This document shows, one piece after another, positions 44,280 to 56,900 of a DNA stretch of 64,000 nucleotides. The stretch comes from Clytia hemisphaerica (taxonomy: Eukaryota; Cnidaria; Hydrozoa; Leptothecata; Clytiidae), in the NCBI GenBank assembly GCA_902728285.1, contig CACVBU010000878.1, positions 1,737,786 through 1,801,785 of the forward strand, in the 5' to 3' direction. The position numbers and the translations under genes are program-made. The notes beneath the pieces are model-generated. The model searched no databases. It saw nothing but the letters and a program-made list of their open reading frames with translations, and was not told where the DNA came from. Every line of letters starts with the position of its first letter. The first letter of the stretch is position 1.

Positions 44280-45644
44280 ATGGGGAAGAAAACAAACTTA
44301 TTGTTTTTTGTCTTCGGGTCAATCATGGTTTTGGTCTACCAAAAATGGAATTCACGTTCAACATTCAAGACCATATCAGCTCTGCCTGGTGCTTCAAATA
44401 ACATAATACAACAATCGTATAATGGAGAAAACGATAGTTTTGGGACACCTCGACCGAGTGTTATTACTATAACTGAAGAATCAATGACCAGACGAATTTA
44501 TAAGAAATCAATGCCGTTTGGTACGACAAAACATGTAACATCTCATGATGAATACACTAGAACGTTCACCTTTACGAGTAAAAGACGAACGAGTTTTAGC
44601 CCAACCTTTCCAACTAAATTTGAATACAACGATAACGATAAATCAACTTCTAAAGATATCAGAATAACCGATTATAACCATGGTGTAACAACTGATAATT
44701 ATTTGACCACTAAAAGAACTAAATATTTTCTACAACAGCTATCTTCCCACGCGAACATCAAAGACAGCAAGATGGTAAGGAAATCTCAGAATGAAACAAA
44801 CTCTAATTTAGAAGAAATCATAAAAAATAACAGTATCGGAAAATCGGGTATAATCCGATTTGTCGGGAATATATCTTGCGATCCTATATATCCGGACGTC
44901 CTTCTATATAATCGGATTTTTAAAACCGGAAGTACCAGTATTTCCGGTTACATAGATGAAGTCACAAACCATACGGATATCGTGGTAAAAGCCGGAACAA
45001 CCGAAGATTGGTACAAAACCGGTGATCCATGGCCGTACCCGGGTCATATCGAAAAATATGCTCGAATTTCGAAAAGACTTGCATATATAGCTCATTTCTT
45101 TTTTAGACGGAAGCTAAAGATCTCGAAATCGTTTACGTATATTAATATTTTTCGCGAACCAGTCGAAAGAGTTGTATCGCATTACTTTTATATGCGTAAT
45201 GAAAAATTACGGCCTAAAGGTCGGATACGTGAACTTAAGAGATCAGGCCAGTGGAATATCACATTACTAGACTGTGTTCGTCATCAGTATAGAGGCTGTG
45301 AAGACAATGTTATGACTCATTTTATATGTGGGACAGCCGACTACTGTGATACAGGTTCGAGAGCAGCGTTAGTACGAGCTAAACGAAATTTGAAACGATA
45401 TTATGCAGCTGTAGGGCTTTTAGAGGAAGTTCAAACTTTTTTGAAAATTTTGAAAAAAAGGTTACCATCATTTTTTATACGAGAACATGAGGAGTTGTAT
45501 GCTTTGAAAAAGAATAGAAAAACTCATGCTACGGTAGATCCGACAGTGTTGGAGGTTATAAGAACTAGAAATAAAGCAGATGTAGAATTGTATGAATATG
45601 TTCGAGAAATTTATGGCCAAATGAAAACGAAATGTGGCTTATAG
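44280..45644 (+). CDS. HS2ST/UST-family uronyl 2-O-sulfotransferase-like, single exon
   Basis: 454 codons, type II membrane topology: short basic N-terminus, TM anchor at about residues 6-20 (LLFFVFGSIMVLVY), a long Ser/Thr-rich stem to about 200, then a catalytic domain. The 5'-phosphosulfate loop is LLYNRIFKTGSTS (about 207-219), the position of YNRVPKTASTS in HS2ST. YIAHFFF (His about 271) aligns with the catalytic His of the family. The 3'-phosphate site is YINIFREPVERVVSHYFYMR (about 287-306), with Arg and Ser kept but RDP changed to REP. A Cys pair occurs in CVRHQYRGC and ICGTADYC, as in HS2ST. The enzyme would transfer sulfate from PAPS to the 2-OH of uronic acid in heparan or dermatan/chondroitin sulfate in the Golgi. 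HS2ST versus UST cannot be settled by eye. It lies 4.7 kb upstream of anosmin. Confidence 0.87.
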   Translation: MGKKTNLLFFVFGSIMVLVYQKWNSRSTFKTISALPGASNNIIQQSYNGENDSFGTPRPSVITITEESMTRRIYKKSMPFGTTKHVTSHDEYTRTFTFTSKRRTSFSPTFPTKFEYNDNDKSTSKDIRITDYNHGVTTDNYLTTKRTKYFLQQLSSHANIKDSKMVRKSQNETNSNLEEIIKNNSIGKSGIIRFVGNISCDPIYPDVLLYNRIFKTGSTSISGYIDEVTNHTDIVVKAGTTEDWYKTGDPWPYPGHIEKYARISKRLAYIAHFFFRRKLKISKSFTYINIFREPVERVVSHYFYMRNEKLRPKGRIRELKRSGQWNITLLDCVRHQYRGCEDNVMTHFICGTADYCDTGSRAALVRAKRNLKRYYAAVGLLEEVQTFLKILKKRLPSFFIREHEELYALKKNRKTHATVDPTVLEVIRTRNKADVELYEYVREIYGQMKTKCGL

Positions 45645-45734
45645 CTATGGTTTGATTTTCTGGGCGTAAGAATGACTTGTTAGAGAATTGAAAGCTTTTT
45701 GGGAATCTTTTTCGTAGTAGTACACACAGGGAGC

Positions 45735-45905
45735 CTATTTTGACGGGAACTAATTTTTGCGAAGCCATTTAATTTTGGCGAATTTGGTGAATTTAGACTG
45801 AAAGTATAATATTTTCGATCATAAAAAAACGGTTTTTCATGGTAATTTTTAGCTGATTTTTGGCGAATTGTGAATAATAAAAAATCCAAGTATTTGGCGA
45901 TTCTT
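45735..45905. mobile_element. MITE of the TTTTGCGAA family
   Basis: GGAACTAATTTTTGCGAAGC, ATTTTGGCGAATTTGG, then TTTTTGGCGAATTG. It resembles the TTCGCGA elements near 8835 and 59484 in layout but is diverged. Ends uncertain. Confidence 0.45.
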
Positions 45906-46402
45906 TCCCTTACGAAATATAAACTCTCAAAAATTGAATCGTATTAAAGAAGGAGCTTAAAAACCAAGGCTCCCTTAAGTATCGCTTGCATTTTTCTCCA
46001 GAACTGCCCAATTATTAATACCTCGTGTTAATTGTATTACTCACCAATTCGATTCCCTTAAAAATCAATTATAGATCGTCAATTTTTACTTTGGTTTGAA
46101 TTGGAAGCAATCTTTTTTAAGGAGCATTTTATAGAAGTAAGGATTATATCCTTTGTGGCCTGCAGAAAAAATCTGGAAAAAATAAACAAGCGAGGGATGT
46201 TTATTAGGCACATTGAGAGTACCCTAGTTGGATCGATTTTCGCTTGATCTAGATCGCTGTCACGCGAAATTGAATATACACAAATTTTTTTAGAATCATA
46301 CGTTAATTATCCGTCTTAAAAAAATACTGTAAACTTTAGTTTTCAAGGTCATTTTCAACTGATTTTTTGGCTAACTCGCGATTTTAAATACACGCCAAAT
46401 CT

Positions 46403-46687
46403 TTGAAATCGCTGATTCCTGATATAAATCCGGAAAAATTGAATCCGATTAAGGGCTCTGACCATAGTGAATTTTTCATAATTGCCGTGTTTAAAATGTG
46501 TTTCCTGACTGATGTAACCAACAAAACTATGGCATGTTATACATTTTCTGTTAGACAAACTATTCCTGAATCTGAAAATTCAAAAATTGCATTGAAAAAA
46601 TTTGATGAAGAAGAAAATGAAGACTTTTGCGAGGAAGAGTATTTCAACTTTGAAGAGCTTAGTTTCGGCGAAGAAAAAACATTTTGA
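46403..46687 (+). CDS. Short frame with acidic tail, doubtful gene
   Basis: 94 codons with plausible composition at the end (FDEEENEDFCEEEYFNFEEL) and an AATAAA about 40 bp past the stop. However, it begins outside and continues into the TTAA-flanked element at 46453-47165, it has no recognisable domain, and AT-rich repeats easily give such frames. Probably part of the transposon or chance. Confidence 0.2.
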   Translation: MKSLIPDINPEKLNPIKGSDHSEFFIIAVFKMCFLTDVTNKTMACYTFSVRQTIPESENSKIALKKFDEEENEDFCEEEYFNFEELSFGEEKTF

Positions 46688-47165
46688 AAAATTTTTCGCA
46701 GTAGATGGTGTATCTTTTACCGAACAATAAAAATTTTTGCGGAAAATTTTTGTAATTGCTTCTTTGTCTCGAAATCTTCAAAATAGTGGTTTTTCATCAA
46801 TTTTTCATCCGGATTTTGCTTAAAAAACAGAAGTATAAACTTTTGACACATCTTTTTAGAAATATTTTCCGCAAAATTTAAAATAGTTCAATTCTTTGCA
46901 GACAGTGTAAAGAAATTTTGAAACAAAAAAGTTAATTACCCATTAAAACTAAGCACTTTTTGTAAATGAGGGTGATGCAACATATTATTAACATCTTTTT
47001 AAAGTTCATAACGTCATTTTTGCAATTAGATTCTTAATTACTCTTAAGGGATTCGATTAAAAAGCAATTTATAAAGGCAATTCTTTGTTAAAAGTGTTAA
47101 GGAACCTGAAATATAACTTTTATGTTCAAATACCAAAATCAATTTTTGGACTATGGTCAGAGCCC
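46453..47165. mobile_element. 713-bp TTAA-flanked element, GGGCTCTGACCATAG ends
   Basis: TTAA at 46449-46452 and 47166-47169; ends GGGCTCTGACCATAG and CTATGGTCAGAGCCC. TTAA plus a short inverted end fits piggyBac- or Kolobok-type non-autonomous elements. Confidence 0.75.
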
Positions 47166-47294
47166 TTAAAGCAGACATTGGCAATGAATGATACTTCTAT
47201 TAATTATTAGATTTTTATATAGCATGCATTTTCAAGTTTTTATTTAATAATAATTTCTTATATAACTTTTTTAGATTTTAATTTTTTCACAATA

Positions 47295-47874
47295 CAGTTG
47301 AACTCATGTAATTCGAATTCTCAAGGGACCGAGAATTTTGTTCAAATTACATGAGTTTCGAACTAGATGAGTTTTCGTATTTTTGACCTAATTCGACGAA
47401 AAAAGTCTTTCTCAGGTTTTTTGTATTTTCGAGTTAGAATAATGAAATACTCAATTCATAATTTTTCAAAAAAGTCTATTTCGATTGTTTCATTTTCTGC
47501 TCAGTTCTGCTCTCGTTTCTTGGAAATCTCTTCGGAGATCTTCTGAATCAATGGGATGACGTTTGATGATTCGAAAAGGGTCATCTTTTTTCGAGAGTCT
47601 CGATCGCGTCTTCAATCTCATTTTGCGATGGGGTAGATTAACAAAATGTCGAGTTTGTCAGCTTCAAAAACTCAAAAAGTTCGAAAATTCGAATTATATG
47701 ATTAAAATTTTTTGATGGGACCGGAAAATCTGTTTGATTTTTCGAATTACATGGGTTCGAATTATAGGAGTTTTCTTGTAGGGTTTCCAAGGTAAATTCT
47801 GAGGGGACCACAGAATCTGTTCGAATTAAGTCAGTTTTCGAATTATAAGATTTCGAATTACATGAGTTCAACTG
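47295..47874. mobile_element. 580-bp pogo-like element, TA-flanked
   Basis: CAGTTGAACTCATGTAATTC on the left, GAATTACATGAGTTCAACTG on the right, TA on both sides. Inside are repeats of TTCGAATTA, GGGACC and AGAATCTGTTCGAATTA-like steps. CAGTTGA termini are shared with the smaller elements at 20072, 27174 and 49006. Confidence 0.8.
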
Positions 47875-48377
47875 TATGTCGATTATGTGGGTTATCTTCA
47901 AAAACTGCGTTAAAAATACCGAATGAAGTCCTTTTTCAAACTTTTAAGCCCGAGATTGAGAGCTCTTGAGTTGATTATTATGGCCAATACTCTCTGGCAT
48001 CTAACAGAGGGGACTTCTGTTAACCTTGCTAATTTTTTTTTTGTTTTTTGAAAATTTCCAACTCATAAATTCTTATTCAACTTTGAAAAAATATTTTCGA
48101 AACATCCTTATTTTGCCCCAATTCTTCTATCAGCCAATTTTTAGTAATTTTCCATCCGGGACATTTTCGATCAATTCACTCGATGAATTTTGAGATTATT
48201 CTCAATCACAAACCTTATTTAAGACTGTTGGGCCGCTTATTAAAGACCTGAGTGTAGCTTTAACGAGATGAAGATTTTTTTAGTTTTTTTTATAGACTCT
48301 CAGAGATATTTTCCTTAAAATACTTTTAGGTTGTGATTTTCGCTAAATTTTTGTCGAATTGCTGACACTCTATGAAA

Positions 48378-48457
48378 TAGTCTGAATCGCAGAACTCTAC
48401 AAAACCCCAGGTAGTATAAAAGAGCACGAACCTGTTAGTGGATGCCAGTGCCAGAAG
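48378..48457. mobile_element. Mini-copy of the 1.09-kb 9-bp-TSD element
   Basis: TAGTCTGAATCGCAGAACTC, TACAAAACCCCAGGTAGTATA, then GAGCACGAACCTGTTAGTGG and ATGCCAGTGCC: the two ends of 28009-29099 joined with the 1-kb middle absent. Confidence 0.65.
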
Positions 48458-49005
48458 TTTATCTATGGATGGGAGTTTTTCGATTTTTGTGAATTTGGGA
48501 GCCTTTTAGTGCGTGACTTGATTTTCGTAACTATTTCAAGCATTTTTTTTGGCATCCTACCGCTTGTACATTAGGCACCCCCTTCGCACATTTTTAGCCA
48601 CCCGAGTTGACCCTAGCCTATAATAAACGTCACTCGCGTTTTTCTACGCAATTAACGTAATGAAAAATCCCGGTTTTTGGTGACGTGCTCGCTAAGTAGA
48701 CCCCAGACTAGGTTAATTTGGTACAGAGATTTTGAGTTGGGAGGTGTCGCCGGACAGGATACCTTTTCAACGCAGACCCAAATAGGTCGCAAAAATACAA
48801 AATTGGAAAATTAGTTCCTCCTCTTCGCAATAGCCGCACTAAGCTTTCACCCCTTTACTAGTACGTAAATTACGTAAATGTTTTTTAGTTTCGAAGCGTT
48901 TCGAACAGAAAATGAGATGGGGCATATTGAGAGCGTGAAACTCGATCCAAAATCGGAAAAACTTGATAAAATTCAATGGGAGTGCCTGGAATCATTTTCT
49001 ACATA

Positions 49006-49111
49006 CAGTGAAACCTCCAATCAACGGACACTCCAAAAGGCAGATATCTCTGAACTTTTAATTAGCGGTCACCGATGATGGTTGCCACTAATTTAATTGG
49101 AGGCTCCACTG
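49006..49111. mobile_element. 106-bp pogo-like MITE, TA-flanked
   Basis: CAGTGAAACCTCCAATCAACG on the left, AATTGGAGGCTCCACTG on the right, TA on both sides. Confidence 0.75.
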
Positions 49112-49611
49112 TATATCAAAACGATTCGGAAAAGCCTAAAGAAACTTTTACGTAAAGGGCTGGAACCTAATGCGATCATCGGGGAGTGTCTTAGGCACCC
49201 AAAAGACCGAGCTCGTGGTATTAGGTTAGGATGGTTTCTTCAAAAATTTAGAAAATTAGAAATAATTTTCGGGAAATTTTAGTCCCACTCATTATTCAGG
49301 GTATCGCTATTTTTGCACAAAAAAAACACTCAAAAATTGATCCCATTCTACTCTAACTAAGGGTTAAAAAAAAATCCAGAAAAACACCGAGTTTTGACTT
49401 GGTCACTCGAAAAGGCTAAATTTCCAACCCAGCCGTCATCTGGAAAACCAAAACCGGGAGTTAGAACCATGGGGGAGTGGTCCTAATTGATTAAAATCAC
49501 ACCTCGAAAATCTTTCAAAGCGAAGTAAATGTGGTTTGACTCACTGTGTTCATATTAATTTACATTTTTTATTTACAAGAACAATTTTGAAGACAAAGAC
49601 ACCACCCTTAA

Positions 49612-49938
49612 ATCCGGGGGGGGTTACTCAGGCAAATGGAGAGTACGGTATGTGCCGCCCTTAATCCCTTAAGGGTGCCTTTTTTGGATTCAAAGTCCCG
49701 CTAAGGGGCCGGAAAATCAGAAAATCAAATTTCAGTCCAACTAAGGGTCGGAATAATAGGAAAATTTCAACTTTTTACCCTGGAAAGATCGAAAATTGGT
49801 TAAATTTGTCCCAATAAGGGTCGTAAAATTTTCCTTTGTTTTCTCCTTTTTAGTCCCGCGCACGGTGTAAGGGTCGAAAGTCGGGCGGCATCCCCCCTGC
49901 TCCCTTCAGCTCGCAACCCTAGTACTCCCCCGGGCAAG
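49612..49938 (+). repeat. Most complete copy of the CTAAGGGTCGG repeat
   Basis: Begins AATCCGGGGGGGGTTACTC and ends AGTACTCCCCCGGGCAAGATT, so the ends are weakly inverted. Contains GGTATGTGCCGCCCTTAA, TCCGACCC/AAGGGTCGG steps and CAGCTCGCAACCCTAGTAC. Other copies at 27520-27795 and 27916-29365. Confidence 0.7.
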
Positions 49939-50388
49939 ATTAAGGCCCTCTATTGGTTGGAACAATAGAAATTTAGTTAAAGATCAATCTTAGGCTCAGC
50001 TAAAATTTGCTGGTTCTTATAAAAAAACAAGCGCGTGTATTTGCGACCCCTTTTGATCTCTCAAGAGACTTGATTTGTCTTTAATCATTTTCGTTCTTTT
50101 AATACCGTTTTTTGTGAATTGGGAATTGCTCTATTGTTTGTTTTTAATTGTTTATTATAGGACCAAAGCAAAGTCACGCAATATAAAATAGGCGGTGTTC
50201 ATTTCGAAAAGAAGACATTGCAATGTACTTTGAGAAAATCGAATGTTTATAATTTTTACAAAAGCTCGTGGGCAGTTTTTCGGGAGAAGCAAATCACAAC
50301 ACAAACTGCACTGAAAGGATTTTTGATCAAGTTCCTAATATTGTGATATTGGATTGATTTTGTTGAAAGAAATATTGTATACCTTAAA

Positions 50389-53300
50389 ATGATTTATGAC
50401 TGTTACTGTCAGCCTCAGCCAAGCGGCAAAGAACATTCTTGTGGAATTTCTCGAAAAATGTTTATATTTATGATTTTGGTTTTGCTGCAGCAAATTGTTT
50501 TGATTTCATCATCGGACGAGACTTTTCCAATCGTGGTATCTTATGATTACGCTCAAGCGCGTTGCAAAGCAAGATGTCTTTCCTTGGTAAGAAAATATTT
50601 GTCTTCGAGCTGAATTTAGTGTTTTGCTTTCCTCCTTGTCCAATTTGTTTCAGTCCAGGGGGGGTTCTAGGTTTGCGAGGTGATGGGTATGTCTGGGTTG
50701 TGGCTTCTTCGGGTGAGAGAAGATCTTGTATTTTTCTATCTTTGATCTGGAGTTTTCTGGAGTTTCTAAATCTCTAGGATGTTTAGACAATTCTAGAGTT
50801 CAACTTTAATATTTTGAAATTTGCCAAAGTTGAGTTTCTGCTGGGATTCGAACCCCCACATGAAAAGTACCTCACGGCACAAATTCACAATCTACTTATA
50901 GTGTGTACTTTATAGACCTATATATATTGACATACCAGGGTTAGCCCCAACCCTAGTGGTATCCTTACCATGGCCTAGAGGCTTATATGTTATATTTACC
51001 TACCAATGCTACTCCCAACCCTATTTTGACTCTCGTACTCCAAACCTGACCCTATCAGAGACTAAATTGCTTTTTGAGAGACTTTGGAGGGTGCGAAAAA
51101 GGGACTGAAAGGTATCAGGGGGATCCGGGTCAGAATTCGCCGGAAATTCGGCCGTCGAAATAGTTCCTCAGTCGGCGGAATAGTCGTCCGGCCGTTGGAA
51201 CAGTTATCTGGCCGCCGAAAAAGTCATCCGGCCCGCGGAAAATTGGCCGTCGGAAAAGTTATTCGGTCCGCGGAAATTGAGGTCGAGTTACTTTTTTCGA
51301 GTAATTTTTTATTACAATTTTCATGACGTTAAAGTTATTGAGAATTGTTTTTTGTAAAAGTTATTGATAAAAGATGTCTCATGACAATTAATATGACATA
51401 GAGAGAAACTTTGGTAAACATTGCCAATTTAGTGAAACCATGGAGGTATAAAGAAACAGGAGAAGTATGCTATTGTAACCAAGCTCGCCCTACGATTAAA
51501 AAAATTACGATGTATGCATGCTCATAATCTCATATATCGTGCATTCTTAATGAGCTCTTTTATCCATAGGTGAAATCCTATTGGCTCATTTAAGCTTTAC
51601 AAATTAGATGAGACGAGATTCATTGTTTCTGACATCAGTGTAAGAAAATATTTGGACTAAAACAAGGCCTGTAAACTTGGCAATCCTTCATCAAATGATA
51701 AGATTTTTCGATCAATGTTTTCCTTAAGGTGAACTCTATTGCTTGATACTTTCCTCCAAAATTCTCCAGCGACTTTATGTCTACACATTGAGTCTGAAAT
51801 CGTGTGTGCTTATAAAGAACTTTTCATTTTCTGGCTTGAGAAAATATTTTTTCAAAACAAAATTGAACGGATAGCGAAATGGAACATAAACTTGCTTCCT
51901 GGACGAATTTTTATCTAATTTTCGTATATTAAAAGGCGAGAATCTTCAATACTGATTATTAGAATGTTCATAGCAAACTTGAGTTCTACTAAAAAGTCTT
52001 ATTTCATCGGGCGAGCTTAGAATTCCTTTTGATACATTTTATAAAAGAAATCAAAAGACTTTAACGACCAATTACCGACATATTCAACTCCTGTTTTTCT
52101 TTATACCTCTATGGTGAAACTCACACAAGAACTTTCTTTCTATAGAAGTGGTACGACTCGATACTTTTTTACGGACACCCTGTATATATTGAATGAATGA
52201 TTTAGACATTTTGCGATTCTGATCTCTTATTTTGCAATTTGTTTTATTTTTTTCCAGTATGCTATACGTCAAAAGAAGACAATCAAATGTGGAATATTCG
52301 ATGATTGCCGAGAGGTATGGAAAATTAAAATCGTTTGGGCTATGAGGGAGGGGAGTTATAGTTACAAAGACGTAAAGTCGTTAGCTTGATTTTATCCCAA
52401 AAAATCAAAACAACTGTTAGAGCATAGTCATAGCATACAAAGAACCTGGTCTGGACACCTTCATCTATTAAAAAATGCTTGTTTTTGTTCACCATTTGAT
52501 CATGTGATTAAAAATGATTAATAAAAATAATCTCCAATTAGGTTCCCCTCTTTTATTAGGCACCTGAGAGTATATGATTTATAAGTAAACCGTAGTGTAA
52601 AGGTAACGCATCCGTCTACGTGCGCAAGCTCATTGGATGAATCCCGATCAATACCCTACCTTCGGGTAGATAGCTATTGAAAGAGGAGCCATCGGGTCAC
52701 CTCCGACGGGGGTCACAGACTTACTTTTATATGATTTACATTTCGCTTTCTTCAGTGTCAAAAGATATGTTACAACGAGCAAATAGCTGACGATATTCGA
52801 ATCGACTGTTCCACTCTATGCGTAAGTCAGAGACGTTTATAAATTTATAAACACTCCTATCATACAGCCCCGGTGGATTTTTTCCACAGTGGGGATAATG
52901 ATGAAAATTTCTATCGATATCACATACGGCCCGAACGACCCTGAAATTCCAAAAATCGAAATAAAAATATAATTTATTTCGGTAGTACATTTTAATTTTC
53001 GTTGCTTTTACAGACTGCCAAATTTTTGAAATTTTGGTAGTTTTTCCAACTTTTTGAGAATTTTTCATTTTATCCTTGAATTTGACCTTTTTTCGTCTTT
53101 TTAGGAGATTTTATATGTGAAATTCTACTTTTATTTTTATTTTTTCGCCGACCGACCCTCTTTTTTGGGTAGCTTGGCCAGTAAAACAACAAATTAAATT
53201 GGTCTCGCCTGAATGGTTGATTTATCGTAAAAAGAAATAGCTACTAGGCTAAGTCAAGTTAACCTACTTGTAACTTATAATATTTCTTAAATGAAGCCGC

Positions 53301-53917
53301 TATCATCAATGTACATGTATTTTACATTAAGGTCATTGAGATGTCGAAGTTCTTGGGAAACTGATTCCCAGTATTTTTGGGCCTTGATAAGATAGAGACT
53401 CTTCACCATGGAAAACTGTTCTGATGTTTCTGAAAACATTTGATATCCTGTGTTTGCAGACTTTTCATTACGAACAAACTTCGCAAGCTAAGAAATTTAA
53501 ATGAAAATAAAGATTGTCGAACTTTGGACCTATTTATTTATCTCCCTCTCAGGAAATTGATTGCATGAATCACAACAAGACTTTCTTTACTACCAAAGGG
53601 TACACCTTTTCATAAATTACGCACACAAGCCAGCACAAGCAACGTTTAGTTTGTTAGTTAGGGTTTACACCTTGTTAATGGTTTCAAAACGAGACATTGT
53701 TGCACTTAAAATGGTTTATGAAAAATTCCTGTTTTTACGCACAAGAAGTGGCATTAAAGTAAACTGCAAGTATCATATTATTTTTTCCTGAATTGAACAC
53801 TAACGAACTATATATTTAATTTTCATTTTTCTAAATTACAGCGAGATCAGACTGAAGATGAGTACCAAGGGATTTGTATCAAATCGTGTCATTTTCTTTA
53901 CAACGTCATCAAAGATG
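50389..53917 (+). CDS. Four exons: signal peptide and anosmin Cys-rich region
   Basis: Encodes YAQARCKARCLSL, YAIRQKKTIKCGIFDDCRE, CQKICYNEQIADD ... CSTLC and YQGICIKSCHFLYNVIKD. The CxxxC pairs match the Cys-rich box of anosmin (CARRCLSL and CxSCEFLKYV in the human protein). Donors after 50586, 52314 and 52821 are all phase 0; exon 4 ends in phase 1. Confidence 0.87.
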
Positions 53918-56900
53918 GTAAGGATATGGATTACATTAAAAAAAATCCATGTCATAGGATATAGGATAAGTTTTGCCTTGGAACACCCTTCTCTACTATC
54001 AAAATCTCAATGGAGGAGGGGGGGTAGAATTTTATTGTGCCCAGCCCAAGGTTAAAGAATCTAGTGAGATGATTTTGTATTACAATCTTTTGCAGGTATT
54101 TTTCTCTTTGGGGAAGAAATTTTGGCTATATCTTTCAGTTCTCGTTTTCAAACTATTGCTAATGGGGATTGGTATTGAGTTTTCTCTGTTTATAAAAGTA
54201 ACACTTGATGATTCAAGGGACTTAATCACCTTGGTAATAATGGTCTTAAAACGAGGCAGCCGTTGCACTCAATAATTTATGAAAATGCGTATTTCTTTCT
54301 TTTTTTGAAGGCAAGAAATCTGGCACTTGTCCTGAGAAGCCGTCCCTTATCCAAGCGTTCAGTACCATCAGACATCAATGCCATAGCGATTGGATGTGTT
54401 TAGCTGGTAACAAGTGTTGTTCGTATCAAAAAGATAAAATGCAGTGTGAACCCGCCCTTTTCAAACAAGCTAATGGTACGTTTACATAACTACATAAATT
54501 TTACAGAATATATATTCAAAAGTGACAAGTTTCTTCTTGGTTGAGTATGTAAATTTGAAATAAAACAATATTTAAAAATTTGAATTCAAAGTTTTGTGGC
54601 GTTTTAAAGGGTTGTCATCATTAGAGTAGACGAGTTGAAGGCTGAGAGTCGAGGTAGATGCTCAAGGTCTTGGGTACAACCCCCAGCCGGATCATACCAA
54701 GACTAAGTATTATCTTTGCTTGACGCTTAACAATTAAGAGAAGATTTAGTGAAGCAATCCAGGGAGAAAGAGTGGTGCCCTCCTATACCTTGGAGTAGAT
54801 AGCTATCGAAAGATGAGCCTTCGAGTCGCCACCGATTGCGGTAGCAGACTTAATTCTTGGGGACACGAGAAGATTTTTTCACGTTGGTGCAATGCAACAT
54901 GCTCCATCCCACCAACCTGAAACGCTTTCTCATGTCTCGACCCCATTTTTCATTTAATAACATTTGTGCTTCTCTCACTTTTATCCCAGGGGCAAAATCA
55001 GCGTGTCTTTTGTGTATTTTCCTCACTTTCTTGTGTTGGTGGGATGGAGCATGTTGCATTGTACCAACGCGAAAACACTTCTCCACTTCTTGTGTTCCAA
55101 AGCCTTTACTTACTTCATTATTTGGTTTAGACGAATTGAAGATTAGAATCGGAGACATCAAACCGACATCTGTCCATTTATCATGGGAGTTGCGCAAAGA
55201 AGACTATTCGCGCGGTTATCAATTCGTCATCGAGAAACGACTGATCAAAGATGATAAAGAAAACACTGGATTTTGGCATTACGCACATCAGGTATGGGTT
55301 TTAAAGTTTCATTTCTATTACCTTATCGGCCAAAACTTAGTCGGCCCTAAGTGACTAAATTTTGGCTTGGTGACTAAAATTAAGGCCGACTAAAAATTTG
55401 GGCCAACTTAAAAGTTTGTAATTAAGCTTTCCTTATTTTCCAGTATTTTAAGCTTTCTCCTATTTTCCATCTGCTTGTCAATTTAGAAATGGCCCAAATT
55501 TTTAGTCGGCCCTTAGTGACTAAATTTTGACGAGGTGACTAAAATTAGGGCCGACTAATAATTAAGGCTGATTAAAATTAAGGCCGACTAAGTTTTGGCC
55601 GATAAGGTATCAATTTCAAAGTATATTGTAAATTTTGGGTATCTTAATGTTTTTCAGAATTTCGGGTGTGAGAATTGAAATATCAGTACTTCCTTTTTAT
55701 TTCATAGAACATTTCTATTTTGGAGGAGTTTGATGGCTGATATTTGAATGTTATTCTCAGCCTCATCGAAATCTTTTTTGAGCTTTTGGATCCCGAAATC
55801 CTACAATATCGGTCAAAATATATCGAGAATTTTGATTAATTTCTCGTTTAAAGTTCGGGCGAGAAAGTGGCTTTTGGGCTTTTTGTTAGATTTAATCGAA
55901 TATTTCAATTTGGGTGGGGTTTATAGACTTCCAGGCCATATTCTGAGCCCTATTCGACCGTTCTTGAACTTTTGGATCCTCAGATCCTAAGGTCTTAAGT
56001 CTCATGTCATAATGTTAAAACTCAGCGTTAAAACTCTCTACCCTTCCAACCTAAGTTAGAGCGCTTCCAAATCGTTTGTGGCTATAAGATTTCGTGGGAA
56101 TTTCCCTTTTTTCTCAAATATTATGGCCAATATTGTAAGGTATCTTCTAAAGTCTCGTGTTAGAGTTTAAATCCGAGGGGGGGCGTCTTAAATAATCATG
56201 ACTTTGATTATCGTATTGTATGGAAAGAAGTATAATATTACAAGTAGGTTGTTCTTCCATTGTAGCCGAACCTTTCTGTACCTTGAGCATCACATTCTGT
56301 GAGTATACACTGTGGCGACAGATCGTGCAAACAGTAGAACAAACAAAAGTAAAAGTAACCATAGCAATTAAGTCTTTGATGAAGGCCGAACCAATCAAAT
56401 TCAAACTAACAGGTTCTCGGAGCTTTAATTTCAGAGAAAGTGAAATTGTGATACTCACGGTAATGGGAAAGTTTTTAATCGGATGTTTGTCAAGGAAAAA
56501 AATATGATGTTGTCTTAGGCAATATCTGTACAGACTGCTTCGTTTTGATTCTTTACGTGCCACAAACTGTTCATTTTAAGACATCAAAACTTCGTCACCA
56601 CGCTAAAGGGTTGAAACTAAATGGCATCTATCAATTCCGCGTCGCTGCCGTTACTATGGACGGTCACCATGGTTACACCTTGACAACACCAATCACGTTA
56701 CCGGAATTGAACTTAAAACCGCCCTCCGCCCCACGTAATTTTCAAGTGGTGGAAACAATTTTAAAGAATGACGAGAAAACGGCTGAAGTTGTTTTGTCAT
56801 GGAGTCCACCCGCTGAACTTATCGGTAATGTTTAATACTCTGATCGTAAAGATATTCACGGTATACACCTTTTCCACCGTAGTCGTGCGGGCATTTTTTG

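Larger units (their letters stand above)
45645..50388. other. Intergenic between sulfotransferase and anosmin genes
   Basis: Holds several MITEs listed separately (45735-45905, 46453-47165, 47295-47874, 48378-48457, 49006-49111, 49612-49938) and no convincing gene. A short frame at 46403-46687 is discussed separately. Confidence 0.5.

Noticed and set aside
50840-50875. tRNA gene (GGGATTCGAACCCCC on the plus strand)
   Set aside because: Only a T-arm-like motif is present on the minus strand; no acceptor stem, D-arm or anticodon arm could be folded around it.
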